Shown: positions 35,146 to 45,400 of the stretch, piece after piece
Layout: each line of letters starts with the position of its first letter
Position numbering within the stretch: the first letter of the stretch is position 1
Assembly (NCBI RefSeq): GCF_029360705.1
Contig: NZ_JARKMX010000008.1
Span: 2,472,202 to 2,536,201 of the forward strand
Source: Paraflavitalea pollutisoli
GTDB taxonomy: Bacteria; Bacteroidota; Bacteroidia; Chitinophagales; Chitinophagaceae
Direction: 5' to 3'
DNA: 64,000 bases
Program-made: the position numbers and the translations under genes
The notes under the pieces: model-generated
Seen by the model: the letters and a program-made list of their open reading frames with translations, nothing else
Database searches by the model: none
What the model was told of the DNA's origin: nothing

Positions 35146-35169
35146 CCTATAACGTAAGTATATTCGCAA

Positions 35170-35194
35170 CAGGCTGGTCCATAGGGCCAGCCTG
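35170..35194 (+). terminator. Terminator after the sugar dehydrogenase gene
   Basis: Stem CAGGCTGG / CCAGCCTG with a nine-base loop, then CTTTAT. The T tract is weak but the stem is perfect. Confidence 0.65.
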
Positions 35195-35211
35195 CTTTAT
35201 GTGGGATCATT

Positions 35212-35412
35212 TCAGGGAATAAAGGACAAGGCCAGCAGCTGGCAACCGACCATCGCAGTACGCCGCAGTCCAACCACCGAAAAAGTTCGTTGCAGTCGTG
35301 CCGCTGTTCCGGCCACGAGCGGATAGAGACCGATCAGGTTGATCGAATAATCACTCCACAGCAATACCATGCAGGCGCAGGTACAAAAACATCGGTAAAG
35401 GAACTTTTCCAT
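35212..35412 (-). CDS. Possible small membrane protein, 66 residues
   Basis: Starts MEKFLYRCFCTCACMVLLWS, with one or two hydrophobic segments and a central NLIGLYPLVAGTAARLQRTF. The PLVAGTAAR stretch faintly recalls DUF2892 proteins, but the other hallmarks are lacking. Several Cys residues cluster near the N-terminus. It could be genuine or a chance frame between two real genes. Confidence 0.3.
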   Translation of the reverse strand: MEKFLYRCFCTCACMVLLWSDYSINLIGLYPLVAGTAARLQRTFSVVGLRRTAMVGCQLLALSFIP

Positions 35413-35536
35413 ACCGTAGCAGTAAAAAAATAAATGCCTGCCGACCCTACGATCAGTACAGGCATTTATCCTTTATACTTGCGTAAATAATTCCTCAAAT
35501 GGGTGCCAGCCAAAGGCTGTTCTACCATGATATTGG

Positions 35537-36184
35537 TTAATTACTTGCAGGCTTGGTTGCCGCGACGCGGTGTGAAACATTCGTCATATTCATTTCCCAG
35601 CTTTTGCCATTATCCGGCGAAAAAGCCTGCGCCCATACCGGGTGATCGGGATTGGTCTTATCCCATTGAAACATCATGATGATCGGCTTACCCTGAAACA
35701 CATCCCGGGCATAGAACGTTCCTACATTTCCTTCAAAGGAACCTACCACCGGCACATCCAGTATACCCAAGTTACTATCGGCCCAATAAAGGCTCCACAG
35801 TTTGGTCGCCGGATTGAAAAGCCGCACGGTCAACCCCTCATAGGGTTTACCATTCACCTGGTTGTAATTCGTCCGGTAGAAGTCGATGTTGCCGAGGCCA
35901 TTCAGAATAGTGCCCATATTGTCGGAGGTGGAGGGGTACTCGATCCACTCGTGGCTATTGTTCAACCGGGTCTTTAGTCGACGGTTGTCCATTGTCCACC
36001 GACCGGCCAAAAAATCAAAATCGTGTTGGGAGGAAGTGGCCGATGGTTTTATTACCAATGCCCCCTGGCTATCGACGGTCGCGTTGACCATCTTGAAATC
36101 GGCAGGGATCTGGGCACGTATATCCGAACAAAGCAGTGTCATCAGCACCGTGACCAGCAAAGTAGCACGAACAGAAAGCAACAT
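35537..36184 (-). CDS. Secreted DUF1579-like protein
   Basis: A protein of 215 residues with a signal peptide (MLLSVRATLLVTVLMTLLCS, then DIRAQ). The core starts with HDFDFLAGRWTMDNRRLKTR, the typical entry of a lipocalin-like DUF1579-related fold, followed by EWIEYPSTSD and WSLYWADSNLGILDVPVVG. It ends WEMNMTNVSHRV. Such proteins occur widely in Bacteroidota; no activity is established. ATG 36184 is preferred over 36220 because it opens the signal peptide. A near -7 box (TATCTTTA, one mismatch) lies at 36222-36229. Monocistronic. Confidence 0.75.
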   Translation of the reverse strand: MLLSVRATLLVTVLMTLLCSDIRAQIPADFKMVNATVDSQGALVIKPSATSSQHDFDFLAGRWTMDNRRLKTRLNNSHEWIEYPSTSDNMGTILNGLGNIDFYRTNYNQVNGKPYEGLTVRLFNPATKLWSLYWADSNLGILDVPVVGSFEGNVGTFYARDVFQGKPIIMMFQWDKTNPDHPVWAQAFSPDNGKSWEMNMTNVSHRVAATKPASN

Positions 36185-36229
36185 ACAGATAGGTTTAATG
36201 ATGAGCAGTGTAAAATACACTTAAAGATA

Positions 36230-36654
36230 GGCAACATCGATGATCCGCGCCCTTTAACAATGCACTCTCCATATCAGGTTCGTAGCGTTTACCATCCACA
36301 GTGATATCATGTTGCACCATCAATTGATGAGCATCCCTACTGAATACACCGGTCTATCTAACGGACTCACCTATCCACCTCCACCTATTCGCCTGAAGGA
36401 TAAGGGGATCGATATTCAAACTAACATCGGGGGTTGAAATAATAACACCGAAATGACTTGTATCCGAAACGTAACCAATCATTTCCATGGCACCAAAGTC
36501 GGTGGTATCGCGAACAGCATCAGCCGTATACCAATAGCCATCAAGGCATTTGTGGCCGTGGGAATGCCCGCACGTAGTCAATTTAAACAAACGATTTTTT
36601 ACAATATACTGTTGTCGATGTGCACGAGCTTTGTGATCAATAAAAACGAAAACC
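36230..36654. other. Intergenic stretch without a convincing gene
   Basis: About 425 bases between divergent genes. Frames of 70-100 codons exist on both strands but overlap each other and have no family resemblance or signal sequence. No terminator, tRNA or riboswitch is evident. Confidence 0.4.
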
Positions 36655-37044
36655 ATGTTTACGATTGAACAAATTCAACAAGCGCATGCACAAGTGAAGA
36701 GCGGAGCCGATTTTCCCGCCTATATCCGCGACCTCAAAACGCTCGGGGTAACTGGTTATGAAACCTGGGTAGCAGATGGTCATACCAACTACTTTGGCGC
36801 CAACGCTTACAGCGTTATATCAAAGGGGAAATATGATGCGCTGACAATATCCGGTCAATCAGACAAGGCTGGTTTCCAAACAAGACTCAAATCCCACCAG
36901 GATGGACAAACAGACTACATGACCTTTTGCCGGGATTGCGCAGCAACTGGGATCGAGAAATGGATAGTCGACCTGGCCCGGATGACCTGCACGTATTATG
37001 ACCGAAATGAACAGGAGATACTCACAGAAGCCATACCAGGATAA
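36655..37044 (+). CDS. DUF1398 family protein (YbcV-like)
   Basis: A cytosolic protein of 129 residues, full length for DUF1398. The start MFTIEQIQQAHAQVKSGADF and the motifs LKTLGVTGYETWVADGHTNY, FCRDCAATGIEKWIVDL and MTCTYYDRNEQEIL match the family closely. Members are small soluble proteins of unknown role, sometimes labelled phage envelope protein from an old annotation. It is followed 80 bases later by an AraC-type regulator on the same strand, which may or may not be co-transcribed. Confidence 0.85.
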   Translation: MFTIEQIQQAHAQVKSGADFPAYIRDLKTLGVTGYETWVADGHTNYFGANAYSVISKGKYDALTISGQSDKAGFQTRLKSHQDGQTDYMTFCRDCAATGIEKWIVDLARMTCTYYDRNEQEILTEAIPG

Positions 37045-37123
37045 CCAATACCGCCGGGTTATTCGTTATTTTTACGCCAGACCGGCCTGCACCGTGCTTA
37101 AACACCGCCAGGCCATTACCTGC

Positions 37124-37888
37124 ATGAAATTTGCCCCATACATACCAACAGCGCTACTGAAGCCCTTTATCCGGCAATACGTGGTGGCAGAAAACGACAA
37201 CGCCAACGAGTACAAAGTACTCCCCGCTCCCGGCCTCGTGATCGGCTTCCAGTATAAAGGGCAATTGAGCAGGATTGACAACAACCAGGCGAGCAAGCTT
37301 GCTACGGCTGGTATCACAGGCATTTCAGACACCTTTAAAATCTTCCGTAATTCAGCCAATACCGGCACGGTCCTCGTCTATTTTACCGAGACGGGGTTCA
37401 CCCGGTTTGCAACCCACCTTGCGCACGAGATCTTCGGACTCAGTGTATCACTGGACCATATTTTTGACCGACAAGACGTACAGGAAGTAGAAGAAAAACT
37501 CAGCCATGCTACCGGGGACGGGCAGCGAATCAAGATCGTGGAAACCTTTTTATTATCGCGGTTGAAAGATATACAAACCGATCAACTCATTGTAGAAGCC
37601 GTTAACCTGATCTACGCCTCCAAAGGCGCCATCCGCATCTCCGCCATCTGCGAGAAACTATACATCAGCCAGAGCCCGCTCGAAAAACGCTTCCGGAAGA
37701 TCGTGGGCACCACACCTAAGAAGTTTGCTTCCATTGTCCGCTTCAATACCGTACTCGACCAACTCGTACAGGCCAAATCACTCACGGATATCTGCTTCGA
37801 ACATAACTTCTTCGACCAGGCACATTTTATCAAAGACTTTAAACAGTTTACCGGTGAAACGCCGGAGCATTTCAAGCGCTTTCTGTAG
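37124..37888 (+). CDS. AraC-family transcriptional regulator
   Basis: A regulator of 254 residues. The N-terminal 150 residues (MKFAPYIPTALLKPFIRQYV and onward, DUF6597-type) are the ligand/dimer domain. The C-terminal 100 residues form a double helix-turn-helix: IRISAICEKLYISQSPLEKR, FRKIVGTTPKKFASIVRF, and a second one around LTDICFEHNFFDQAHFIKDF, ending FTGETPEHFKRFL. ATG 37124 is preferred over the open frame back to 36998, which would overlap DUF1398. A one-mismatch -7 box (TATTTTTA) lies at 37067-37074. Its target is not evident. Confidence 0.88.
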   Translation: MKFAPYIPTALLKPFIRQYVVAENDNANEYKVLPAPGLVIGFQYKGQLSRIDNNQASKLATAGITGISDTFKIFRNSANTGTVLVYFTETGFTRFATHLAHEIFGLSVSLDHIFDRQDVQEVEEKLSHATGDGQRIKIVETFLLSRLKDIQTDQLIVEAVNLIYASKGAIRISAICEKLYISQSPLEKRFRKIVGTTPKKFASIVRFNTVLDQLVQAKSLTDICFEHNFFDQAHFIKDFKQFTGETPEHFKRFL

Positions 37889-37990
37889 CTGCCCGCATCC
37901 AGCTTACCTTCACCGTACAGATGCCGTCAGGCGGTTGGTGGTAAATGACAGTTGCTGGCGAGCCCCGATACCTGACCAGCCAATAACTGA

Positions 37991-38182
37991 TTACAGATCA
38001 TCGTCCGACAGCTCATGGTCTTCATATCCATGCTCATAGAAACCATGATCTTCCTCAGCAAATCGTTCATCGTCCTGTCGGCCGGAGGCTGCAGCCGGTA
38101 AAGCAACCCGCCATCCGTTTTCATCCCGCACCAACCCTGCCAGGGGTGCCCCTTGCCGTCCGCCGTAATTATCCATTTGCAT
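37991..38182 (-). CDS. Possible small acidic protein, 63 residues
   Basis: Starts MQMDNYGGRQGAPLAGLVRD and ends with an acidic, His/Tyr-rich tail (YEHGYEDHELSDDDL). Another reverse-strand frame overlaps it, but this one has the more protein-like composition. No family recognised. Confidence 0.35.
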   Translation of the reverse strand: MQMDNYGGRQGAPLAGLVRDENGWRVALPAAASGRQDDERFAEEDHGFYEHGYEDHELSDDDL

Positions 38183-38280
38183 ACACAGCTATTTTCAGGC
38201 AAAATTACAATCAACAGGCCATTGCCAGCACAAACACTCATTCCCCGCATTGGGTACGATCGGCCACAACAGCGCCCTTG

Positions 38281-39008
38281 CTATTGCAACCAGGCCCAGC
38301 GTGTCGCCCAGTCCAGGAGTACCGCAGTTCGCCATTTCGATACGGTACGGGCGCCTTGCTGCCTGCCATAAAAGAGCGATGCATCCGGCCGGTCGGTATA
38401 CCGTTTTTACCCAGCCTGAAATCACCGGCAGCTGATTTGCCTGGCCATCCATTCACTACCACCAGCTGGCCACTTTGCGGCGTGAAGCCGGGAATCGCGG
38501 AATGCGTCTGGTAGACCACCGTCTCGGCTTGCTTGGGGCGCATAGCGCACCGTGTAATAGCCATTACCCAGGTAATCACCTGGCCATTGCTGTTCACCGA
38601 TCTTCGCTTGCACTGCCAGGGTAAAACAGGCCCAATCGGCAGGTATCGTCAACACAGGCCCTTTGAAATGCCATTCAAGCACGGTGTAAACGGAGACGGT
38701 ATCGGCCAATGTAGTATTACGCTGAAACACCCGATGCGGACTATGCCGGATGGGAACAAAACTGCCACCCCAGCTTTCTTTCGTGGGATTGGCCGGGTCA
38801 CCATCCATCATGTAAGGCATTGAAGGCGTGTCCCCCATCTTAACATTACCGCCGTAGTACTTAATGAAGTCGCTACCAAGATGGCCTGCACCACGGTTGT
38901 ATTCCGCATAATAAGCTTTGTTCTTTAGTGTGTCGGCAGGATCAGTATCGGAAAACAAACCATAATAAGAAGAAAGAAGAACAACGGAAGAAGCAATCGC
39001 TTTTTCAT
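38281..39008 (-). pseudogene. DUF1593-like secreted protein, decayed by deletion and frameshifts
   Basis: From ATG 39008 a signal peptide is encoded (MKKRLLLPLFFFLLIMV), but the frame ends soon after. From about 38960 a second frame gives a sequence like the middle of DUF1593 nucleoside-hydrolase-like proteins: GHLGSDFIKYYGGNVKMGDT, then YMMDGDPANPTKESWGGSFV. After YYTVRYAPQ the reading must shift (AETVVYQTHSAIPGF, QSGQLVVVNGWPGK) and shift again for the end (YTDRPDASLFYG, RTVSKWRTAVLLDWA) to a stop at 38281. About 200 codons are kept of a family usually above 450. The promoter box is intact. Confidence 0.7.
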
Positions 39009-39038
39009 ACAGGCATGCAGCTTGGGTGATCAGTATTT

Positions 39039-39046
39039 CAAATATA
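39039..39046 (-). promoter_or_regulatory. -7 promoter box of the DUF1593-like pseudogene
   Basis: The reverse strand reads TATATTTG, an exact TAnnTTTG match, about 30 bases before the ATG at 39008. Confidence 0.5.
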
Positions 39047-39090
39047 CTCCCTCCCCCTGTACAGCCGTCCTGTACGATCCCGTTAAGCCC

Positions 39091-41133
39091 CTATTTTCCC
39101 TGGTAAGCCAGCAACCGCAACGCATTGAATACAACGATCAGCGTCGAGCCCTCGTGGGCCACCACCGCCGGACCAATGGTCGCAATACCGAGTATGGTCA
39201 ACGGAATCAGGATCGCCACCATACCGAGGCTGACGATCAGGTTTTGTTGGATGATCTTTTTTGCATGGCGGCTAAGCCCGATCGCAAAAGGCAAGAGCGA
39301 CAGCTTATCACCCATCAGGGCGATATCGGCGGTTTCCAGCGCCACATCGCTACCCGCGGCCCCCATAGCAATACCTACCGTACTCCTGGCCATGGCCGGT
39401 GCATCATTGACGCCATCGCCCACCATCGCCACTTTGCCTTCCTGCTGCGCGAGCTGCGTCACCGCCTCCACTTTTTGCTCGGGCAACAAACCGCCACGCG
39501 CTTCTGTAATACCCGTTTGCGCAGCAATGGCTTCGGCTACCGCCTGGTTATCGCCCGTCAGCATGATCATTTTACGGATGCCTTCCCGCTGCAACGCTTC
39601 CAGCGCTCCTTTGGCTTCCGCCCGTGGGGTATCCATCACGGCGATCATCCCAATATATTCCTGGTTGCGTCGAATGAGCATTGTGGTATGTCCCTCCTGC
39701 TCCGCCTTGCGCACAACCGCAACGATCTCGGCCGAGGGTTTCGATTCATCCAGCGATTCAAACAAGGCCAGGTTACCAGCAAAGATGGCATCGTTGCCCA
39801 ACGCCGCCTTGATGCCTTTACCCAGCACCGCTTCCATATCGTGCGCAGCCGGCAGATCTTCTCCGCCCAGCTTTTCTTTCCCATCCCGTACAATCGCTTT
39901 GGCAATCGGATGATCACTCAGCGTTTCCACCGCCACCACGATCTTCAACAGTTGCACTTCCGTTACATCCGTCTTCAGCGGCATGATCTTCGTCAGCTTG
40001 GGTTTCCCCTCCGTCAGCGTACCCGTCTTGTCGAAAGCAATGGCTGTTAAGGAACCCAGATCTTCCAGCGGTCGCCCGCCTTTGATCAATACCCCTGCCC
40101 GCGCAGCCCGGGCCACACCACTTAGCACCGCACTGGGCGTCGAAATAGCCAGCGCACAAGGGCTGGCCGCCACCAGCACGGACATGGCCCGGTAAAAGCT
40201 GGTACTAAACGTTTCATCGACCACCAAAAAAGCAAAACAAAGCAGCACCACCAGGATCAGTACGGCGGGCACGAAGAACCGCTCAAACCGATCGGTAAAC
40301 TGTTGCGTGGGTGATTTTTGCGTTTGCGCTTCATTGACCAGTTGCACCAGCCGGCTCAACGTACTGTCACTGGCTTCCTTGCTTACCTGTATTTCCAGCA
40401 GGTCATTGCCATTGATCGTTCCGGCAAATACACGGTACTTGTCATCGAGTTTACCAGTCTCTTCGATCTTGAAACTCCCCTCCGGTGCAGGCTCTTTATC
40501 AACAGGTATACTTTCACCGGTAATGGGTGCCTGGTTCACGCTGCTACTCCCCTTCACCACGACACCATCAGCAGCTATTTTTGTATTGGGGCGCACCACG
40601 ATCACATCACCTTTGCGCAAGGCTTCGATGGGCACCTCGTTAGTGCCGTTACCGTCCTTACGCAAGGCAGTCTTGGGCGCCAGTTCCGTCAGTGCAGCGA
40701 TCGACTTACGCGCCTTCTCCATCGCAAAATGTTCCAGTGCATGTCCCAGGCTGAAGAGGAACAACAACAAAGCCCCTTCCACCCAACTACCCAGAATCGC
40801 CGCACCGATAGCCGCCACGAACATCAGGAAATCGATCTCGAAGCCACCGCGTGCGATGGTCTGCGCCGCCTCTTTGGCGGTAAAATAACCGCCAAAGAAA
40901 TAAGCTGTGATGTAAAAGATCATGGACACCAACGGAGGGATACCGTCGATAAAAGACAAGCCGAAGCCAATACCGATCAATCCACCACAGATCAGGCTAA
41001 AGATCAATTCGGTGTTCTTGCCGAAAATACCTCCGTGCGTATGGTTGTGCCCATCACCTGCCGCATGTGCATGTTTATCGCCGGGTTGATGAACGTGTTG
41101 ACCAGCTGCCTTATGACTTGAATTCCATTTCAT
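39091..41133 (-). CDS. P1B-4-type heavy-metal ATPase (Co/Zn/Cd/Fe exporter)
   Basis: An inner-membrane metal pump of 680 residues. The N-terminus is His-rich (HVHQPGDKHAHAAGDGHNHT) instead of a CxxC metal domain. Motifs in order: TGES (about 203), the membrane SPC motif in LVAASPCALAISTPS (about 323), DKTGTLTEGKP with the phosphorylated Asp (about 367), SDHPIAKAI, GDGVNDAPAMA (about 571), and HEGST (about 660) in the last helix. SPC together with HEGST defines the P1B-4 group, which exports Co2+, Zn2+, Cd2+ or Fe2+, rather than the CPC copper or zinc groups. It is the last gene of the metal operon, 23 bases after CzcB. Confidence 0.92.
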   Translation of the reverse strand: MKWNSSHKAAGQHVHQPGDKHAHAAGDGHNHTHGGIFGKNTELIFSLICGGLIGIGFGLSFIDGIPPLVSMIFYITAYFFGGYFTAKEAAQTIARGGFEIDFLMFVAAIGAAILGSWVEGALLLFLFSLGHALEHFAMEKARKSIAALTELAPKTALRKDGNGTNEVPIEALRKGDVIVVRPNTKIAADGVVVKGSSSVNQAPITGESIPVDKEPAPEGSFKIEETGKLDDKYRVFAGTINGNDLLEIQVSKEASDSTLSRLVQLVNEAQTQKSPTQQFTDRFERFFVPAVLILVVLLCFAFLVVDETFSTSFYRAMSVLVAASPCALAISTPSAVLSGVARAARAGVLIKGGRPLEDLGSLTAIAFDKTGTLTEGKPKLTKIMPLKTDVTEVQLLKIVVAVETLSDHPIAKAIVRDGKEKLGGEDLPAAHDMEAVLGKGIKAALGNDAIFAGNLALFESLDESKPSAEIVAVVRKAEQEGHTTMLIRRNQEYIGMIAVMDTPRAEAKGALEALQREGIRKMIMLTGDNQAVAEAIAAQTGITEARGGLLPEQKVEAVTQLAQQEGKVAMVGDGVNDAPAMARSTVGIAMGAAGSDVALETADIALMGDKLSLLPFAIGLSRHAKKIIQQNLIVSLGMVAILIPLTILGIATIGPAVVAHEGSTLIVVFNALRLLAYQGK

Positions 41134-41156
41134 GCAATGGTTGCTTTAAACGTAAT

Positions 41157-42434
41157 TTAATGTCCATGTTCTCCTTCACCCGCATTGTTGATCTTGGCCA
41201 GCACAAAGAAGGCCCCTCGCGTCACGATCTTTGCATTCCCGGGTATCGGCTTCAATAAAGTAATCTGTGTGTATCCGACCTCGCTGGTCCCTTTGGCGAT
41301 CGCCACCTTTTCGAAGGTAACACCCTTCTTTCCTTCCTCCCCCTTATGAGTATGCTGTTCCTGTTGTTGAGGAGTTGAATTCCGCTCCCCCTTTTCATGA
41401 TGTTCCTTTCCGCCGGGCGAATCGGTGACCATGAAAATATAATCCTGCCCCTTATCCGTTACGATGGCTTCATTGGGCACAGCCGGTGTAGTGACCTTAT
41501 CGAGACTGATCAAGGCCGTGATGGTCATCCCGTCTATCAGGCCCGTTTTATCACCATTCACCCGCGCGTGTACACTCACCGCCTTGCTTTCATCTTCAAA
41601 AGAAGAGCCCAGCGAGTAGATCTGCGCATCGTATTCCTTACCGGGATTATTCGTCAGGGTAAAATGGATCTGCTGGTTATTCTTCAGCTTCGACAAATCC
41701 TTTTCGTATACAAAGAGATCAAGATGCAGTTGACTGTTATCGACAATCTCGGCAATGGCCGTCGACACATTCACAAAACTCCCCATTTGCACCGTCACGC
41801 TGCTCACAATGCCACCGATCGGGGTACGAATAGACACCACCGATACCAGGCTGCCATTCGACAGCGAAGCCGGGTTGATGCCCATCAGCTGTATCTGCTG
41901 TTGCAAGGCCGACGCACGTGTTTGTAAGCTGCGCAGGTTCGACTCTGCCGCCTGTAAGTTCTTTAAGGCGCCCGCATTACCCTGGTTCAACTCCTGCTGG
42001 CGTTGTAATTCCTGCTGCGCCAGGACGATCCTGGGATGAATGGACAGGTACTCTTCCTGTACAACGATAAATTCAGGATTCGAGAGCGTGGCAATCACCT
42101 GCCCTTTCTTCACCACATCGCCAGGCTGTATCAGCAAGCGCTGAACCACCCCACTGTACAGCGAATTGATCTGGGCCTTGTTTTGATTCGGCACCCGCAA
42201 CACGCCATTGGCACGTACGGAAGCCGTTAACTGCTTCTCCTCGATATGACCGATCTCGATACCGATACTTTTTATTTGCGCTCCCGTCAGGGTGGCGGTA
42301 TGGCTGTTTTCGTGCGCTTCGTCTTCCTGGGCAGCCGCACCGGCTTCCTTTTCCGCGGCAGCATTGTTCCCGCCACAGGAGACCTGCAACAGAACGATAG
42401 AAACTACCCATAAGATCGCGACAACTTTTTTCAT
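41157..42434 (-). CDS. czcB: RND efflux periplasmic adaptor (CzcB type), lipoprotein
   Basis: A membrane-fusion protein of 425 residues that links the RND pump to the outer-membrane channel. It has a lipobox (LLQVSCGG). The lipoyl-like halves are NSLYSGVVQRLLIQPGDVVK and IRTPIGGIVSSVTVQMGSFV, separated by a coiled-coil hairpin (about 140-190, many Gln and Leu). A His-rich insertion near residue 350-375 (EHHEKGERN, EQHTHKGEEG) and a C-terminal HGH may bind metal. It starts 19 bases after the CzcA-CzcC gene. CzcB is preferred over CusB from the pump it accompanies. Confidence 0.9.
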   Translation of the reverse strand: MKKVVAILWVVSIVLLQVSCGGNNAAAEKEAGAAAQEDEAHENSHTATLTGAQIKSIGIEIGHIEEKQLTASVRANGVLRVPNQNKAQINSLYSGVVQRLLIQPGDVVKKGQVIATLSNPEFIVVQEEYLSIHPRIVLAQQELQRQQELNQGNAGALKNLQAAESNLRSLQTRASALQQQIQLMGINPASLSNGSLVSVVSIRTPIGGIVSSVTVQMGSFVNVSTAIAEIVDNSQLHLDLFVYEKDLSKLKNNQQIHFTLTNNPGKEYDAQIYSLGSSFEDESKAVSVHARVNGDKTGLIDGMTITALISLDKVTTPAVPNEAIVTDKGQDYIFMVTDSPGGKEHHEKGERNSTPQQQEQHTHKGEEGKKGVTFEKVAIAKGTSEVGYTQITLLKPIPGNAKIVTRGAFFVLAKINNAGEGEHGH

Positions 42435-42453
42435 GGTCTGTATATTTTAGACA

Positions 42454-45400
42454 CTATTGGTTAAGGTAATAATTGAGTTGGATCACAGATTGATTATAAG
42501 CGTTCAGGCTCTCCAGGTAATTACGCTGGATATCGATCGCCTGTGACAGGTATTGCGACAGTTCCGCAAAACTGATCTCACCGGCCCGGTAGGCGAGCGA
42601 AGATGCCTTGATAATTTCGTTGGCCTGCCTCAACCCGGTCGTTTCATAAAAGGTAACCATGCTATGGTTCTTCTGCACTTCTTTTTCTGCCTGGTTCTTC
42701 TCCGTACCAAACACCTGCAGCTCATAGCTGTATTGCTGCTCTTGCAACGCAGCTTCCGCTTCGGCAGCCCGTACCCGGTTGCGGGTAGCGCCCAGCCCAA
42801 ACAACGGGAAGCTGGCCATCACCGAAAAACCGGTAAAAGGATCACTCAGGCCATACAGCCGTTGGCTGAAGAAACGGCCGCTGAACTCGGGCCGGTTCTC
42901 GTTCTTCACAACAGGTATGCCTGCCCGGGCGATATTGACTTGTTGCACCTGCAATGCAATCTGCGGATGTATGGAATCGGCGGCCAGCAAAGGGAACGGC
43001 AGTTTTTCCAGAACGCCGGCCACCGGGAGGTAACTGGTATCGGTATTGAGCAGCTGCATCAGCGATCGTTGTTGCACGTCTACATCATTCCCGATCTGCC
43101 GCACCTGCGCTTCCAGCTCCCGCAACCGCACGGTGGCAGCGATACTGTCCAACCCCGGGCTATCGCCCGTTTTCACTTTCAGGATGGCAGCTGCTTGCAA
43201 GGAGCGATAGATACTGTCCAGCCGGGCATACAATCCCTGTTTTTCCTGCAGGTACCATAACTGGTAATAAACACGCCGCACATCACGCTTCAAGGCGGCA
43301 TCGATCACCTGGGCATTGGCCTGGTAATAACGCACCTGTTCTGTATACAGGTTCTTCTGCGCTTTGTACAATCCCGGCCATGCCACTGCCTGCGACACAC
43401 CGATCTTCAAAATGCCCTTTTTATCGCTGGGGCGCAAGTCTTCATTTTCTGCAAACACCCCTGTTTTCGGCAACAGCGTAGCCGTCTTTACCTGGGCTTG
43501 CCCTTTCAAAACCTGCTGCTGGTTGATGCTATACTGCAGGTTATTGCCAGCCGCCCGGATCGCGTCTTGAATAGCAATGCGCCGGCTGGTTGTTGGCTGC
43601 GCCTGCGCCACACCGGCAACAAGCATGAATCCACCTGCTAGTACAGCGTCGATCATCGGTTTCAAGGAACCTCCTTTTTTTCGGGAGAACATAATGTATA
43701 ATAAAGGCAATACAAACAACGTCAGGAAGGTAGCAGTCACCAGTCCGCCGATCACCACCGTAGCCAGCGGCTTCTGCACTTCGGCCCCTGCACCACTCGA
43801 CAAAGCCATGGGAAAAAATCCCAATGATGCCACCATCGCCGTCATCAACACCGGTCGCAAACGCGTCTTGGTTCCTTCATACACCCGTTGGAACACATCG
43901 CTCACGCCCTCCTTTTCGAGGTGATTGAACGTACTGATCAACACGATACCATTCAGCACCGCTACGCCAAACAAGGCAATGAAGCCCACCCCGGCCGATA
44001 TACTAAAGGGCATACCCCGCAGCATCAGCGCAAATACCCCACCGATGGCACTCATCGGTATCGCGGTATAGATCAGCAACGCCTCTTTGAAGGAACTGAA
44101 CGTGAAATACAACAGCATAAAGATGAGTGCGAGTGCTATGGGTACCGCAATGCGCAACCGCGCAGAGGCTTCCTGCAGGTTCTCAAACGTTCCCCCATAG
44201 GTATAGTAATAACCGGAAGGCAACAATTTCGCGGCATCCAGTTTTTGTTGGATATCCCTGACCACCCCTTCCACATCGCGCCCCGAAATATTGAACCCGA
44301 TCACGATCCGGCGTTTACCATCTTCCCGGCTGATCTGTGCCGGCCCTTCCTTGAAACTGACCTGCGCCACCTGTGATAACGGTATCTGGTTGCCATCGGG
44401 CGTGGTCACAAACAAATTGCTTACATCATCGATAGAAGTGCGGTTGGCACTGTCGAGCCGCACCACGAGATCAAACTTGCGTTCATTCTCGAAGACCACA
44501 CCAGCCGATTCGCCCGCAAAGGCCGTGCTGATCGTCCGGTTGATATCGGCTACATTCATCCCATAGGCAGCGATACGCGCCCGGTCATACTGCACGGTGA
44601 TCTGCGGCAGTCCGGTCGTGCGCTCAATTTGTGGCGCCGTAGCACCGGGAACAGACTGCACCACTTTTGCCACCCTGGTAGCCAGACTCGCCAATGTGTC
44701 GATATGCTCTCCGAAGATCTTGATTGCTACATCCTGGCGTACACCGGTCATCAGTTCATTAAAGCGCATTTGAATGGGCTGGTTGGATTCGAAGAAAACA
44801 CCTGGGATCACCTCTAGTTGCTCCAGCATCATTGCAGCCAGTTCATTGTAGTCTTTCGTATTCGTCCATTCGCTTTTCGGCTTCAACACCACGATCAGGT
44901 CGCTGGCCTCGGGTGGCATCGGGTCGGTAGGCACCTCCGCCGAACCGGTCTTACCCACCACCAGTTTCACCTCGGGAAAACTACGGATGATCCGGCTGGC
45001 CTGCATCGAGGTCTCGATACTTTGGGACAGCGAAGTGCCTTGCGGCAGGATGCAGTGAAAAGCATAATCCCCTTCCTGCAATTGGGGAATGAACTCTCCG
45101 CCCATGCGGGTGAAGCAGAAAACGGCTGTAGCAAAAATCGCTACGGTAATGGCCACTACCGCTATCCGCAGCTTCACCGCCTTCCGCAACAACGGGGTAT
45201 ATAGCCGCTGGAAGAACGCCATCATACGGTCGGATAAAGTCCGCTTATGCTGCGCATGCTTCGGCAATATCAGCGCCGACATCATCGGTATATAGGTCAG
45301 TGACAGGATCAGGGCACCCAGGATGGCAAAGCTGACCGTTTGCGCCATCGGGCGAAACATCTTGCCTTCAATGCCCACCAATGTCAGAATAGGAATGTAG

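Noticed and set aside
36354-36656. Frame of 100 codons on the - strand between DUF1579-like and DUF1398 genes
   Set aside because: Composition is not protein-like, it overlaps a frame on the other strand, and no homology is apparent.
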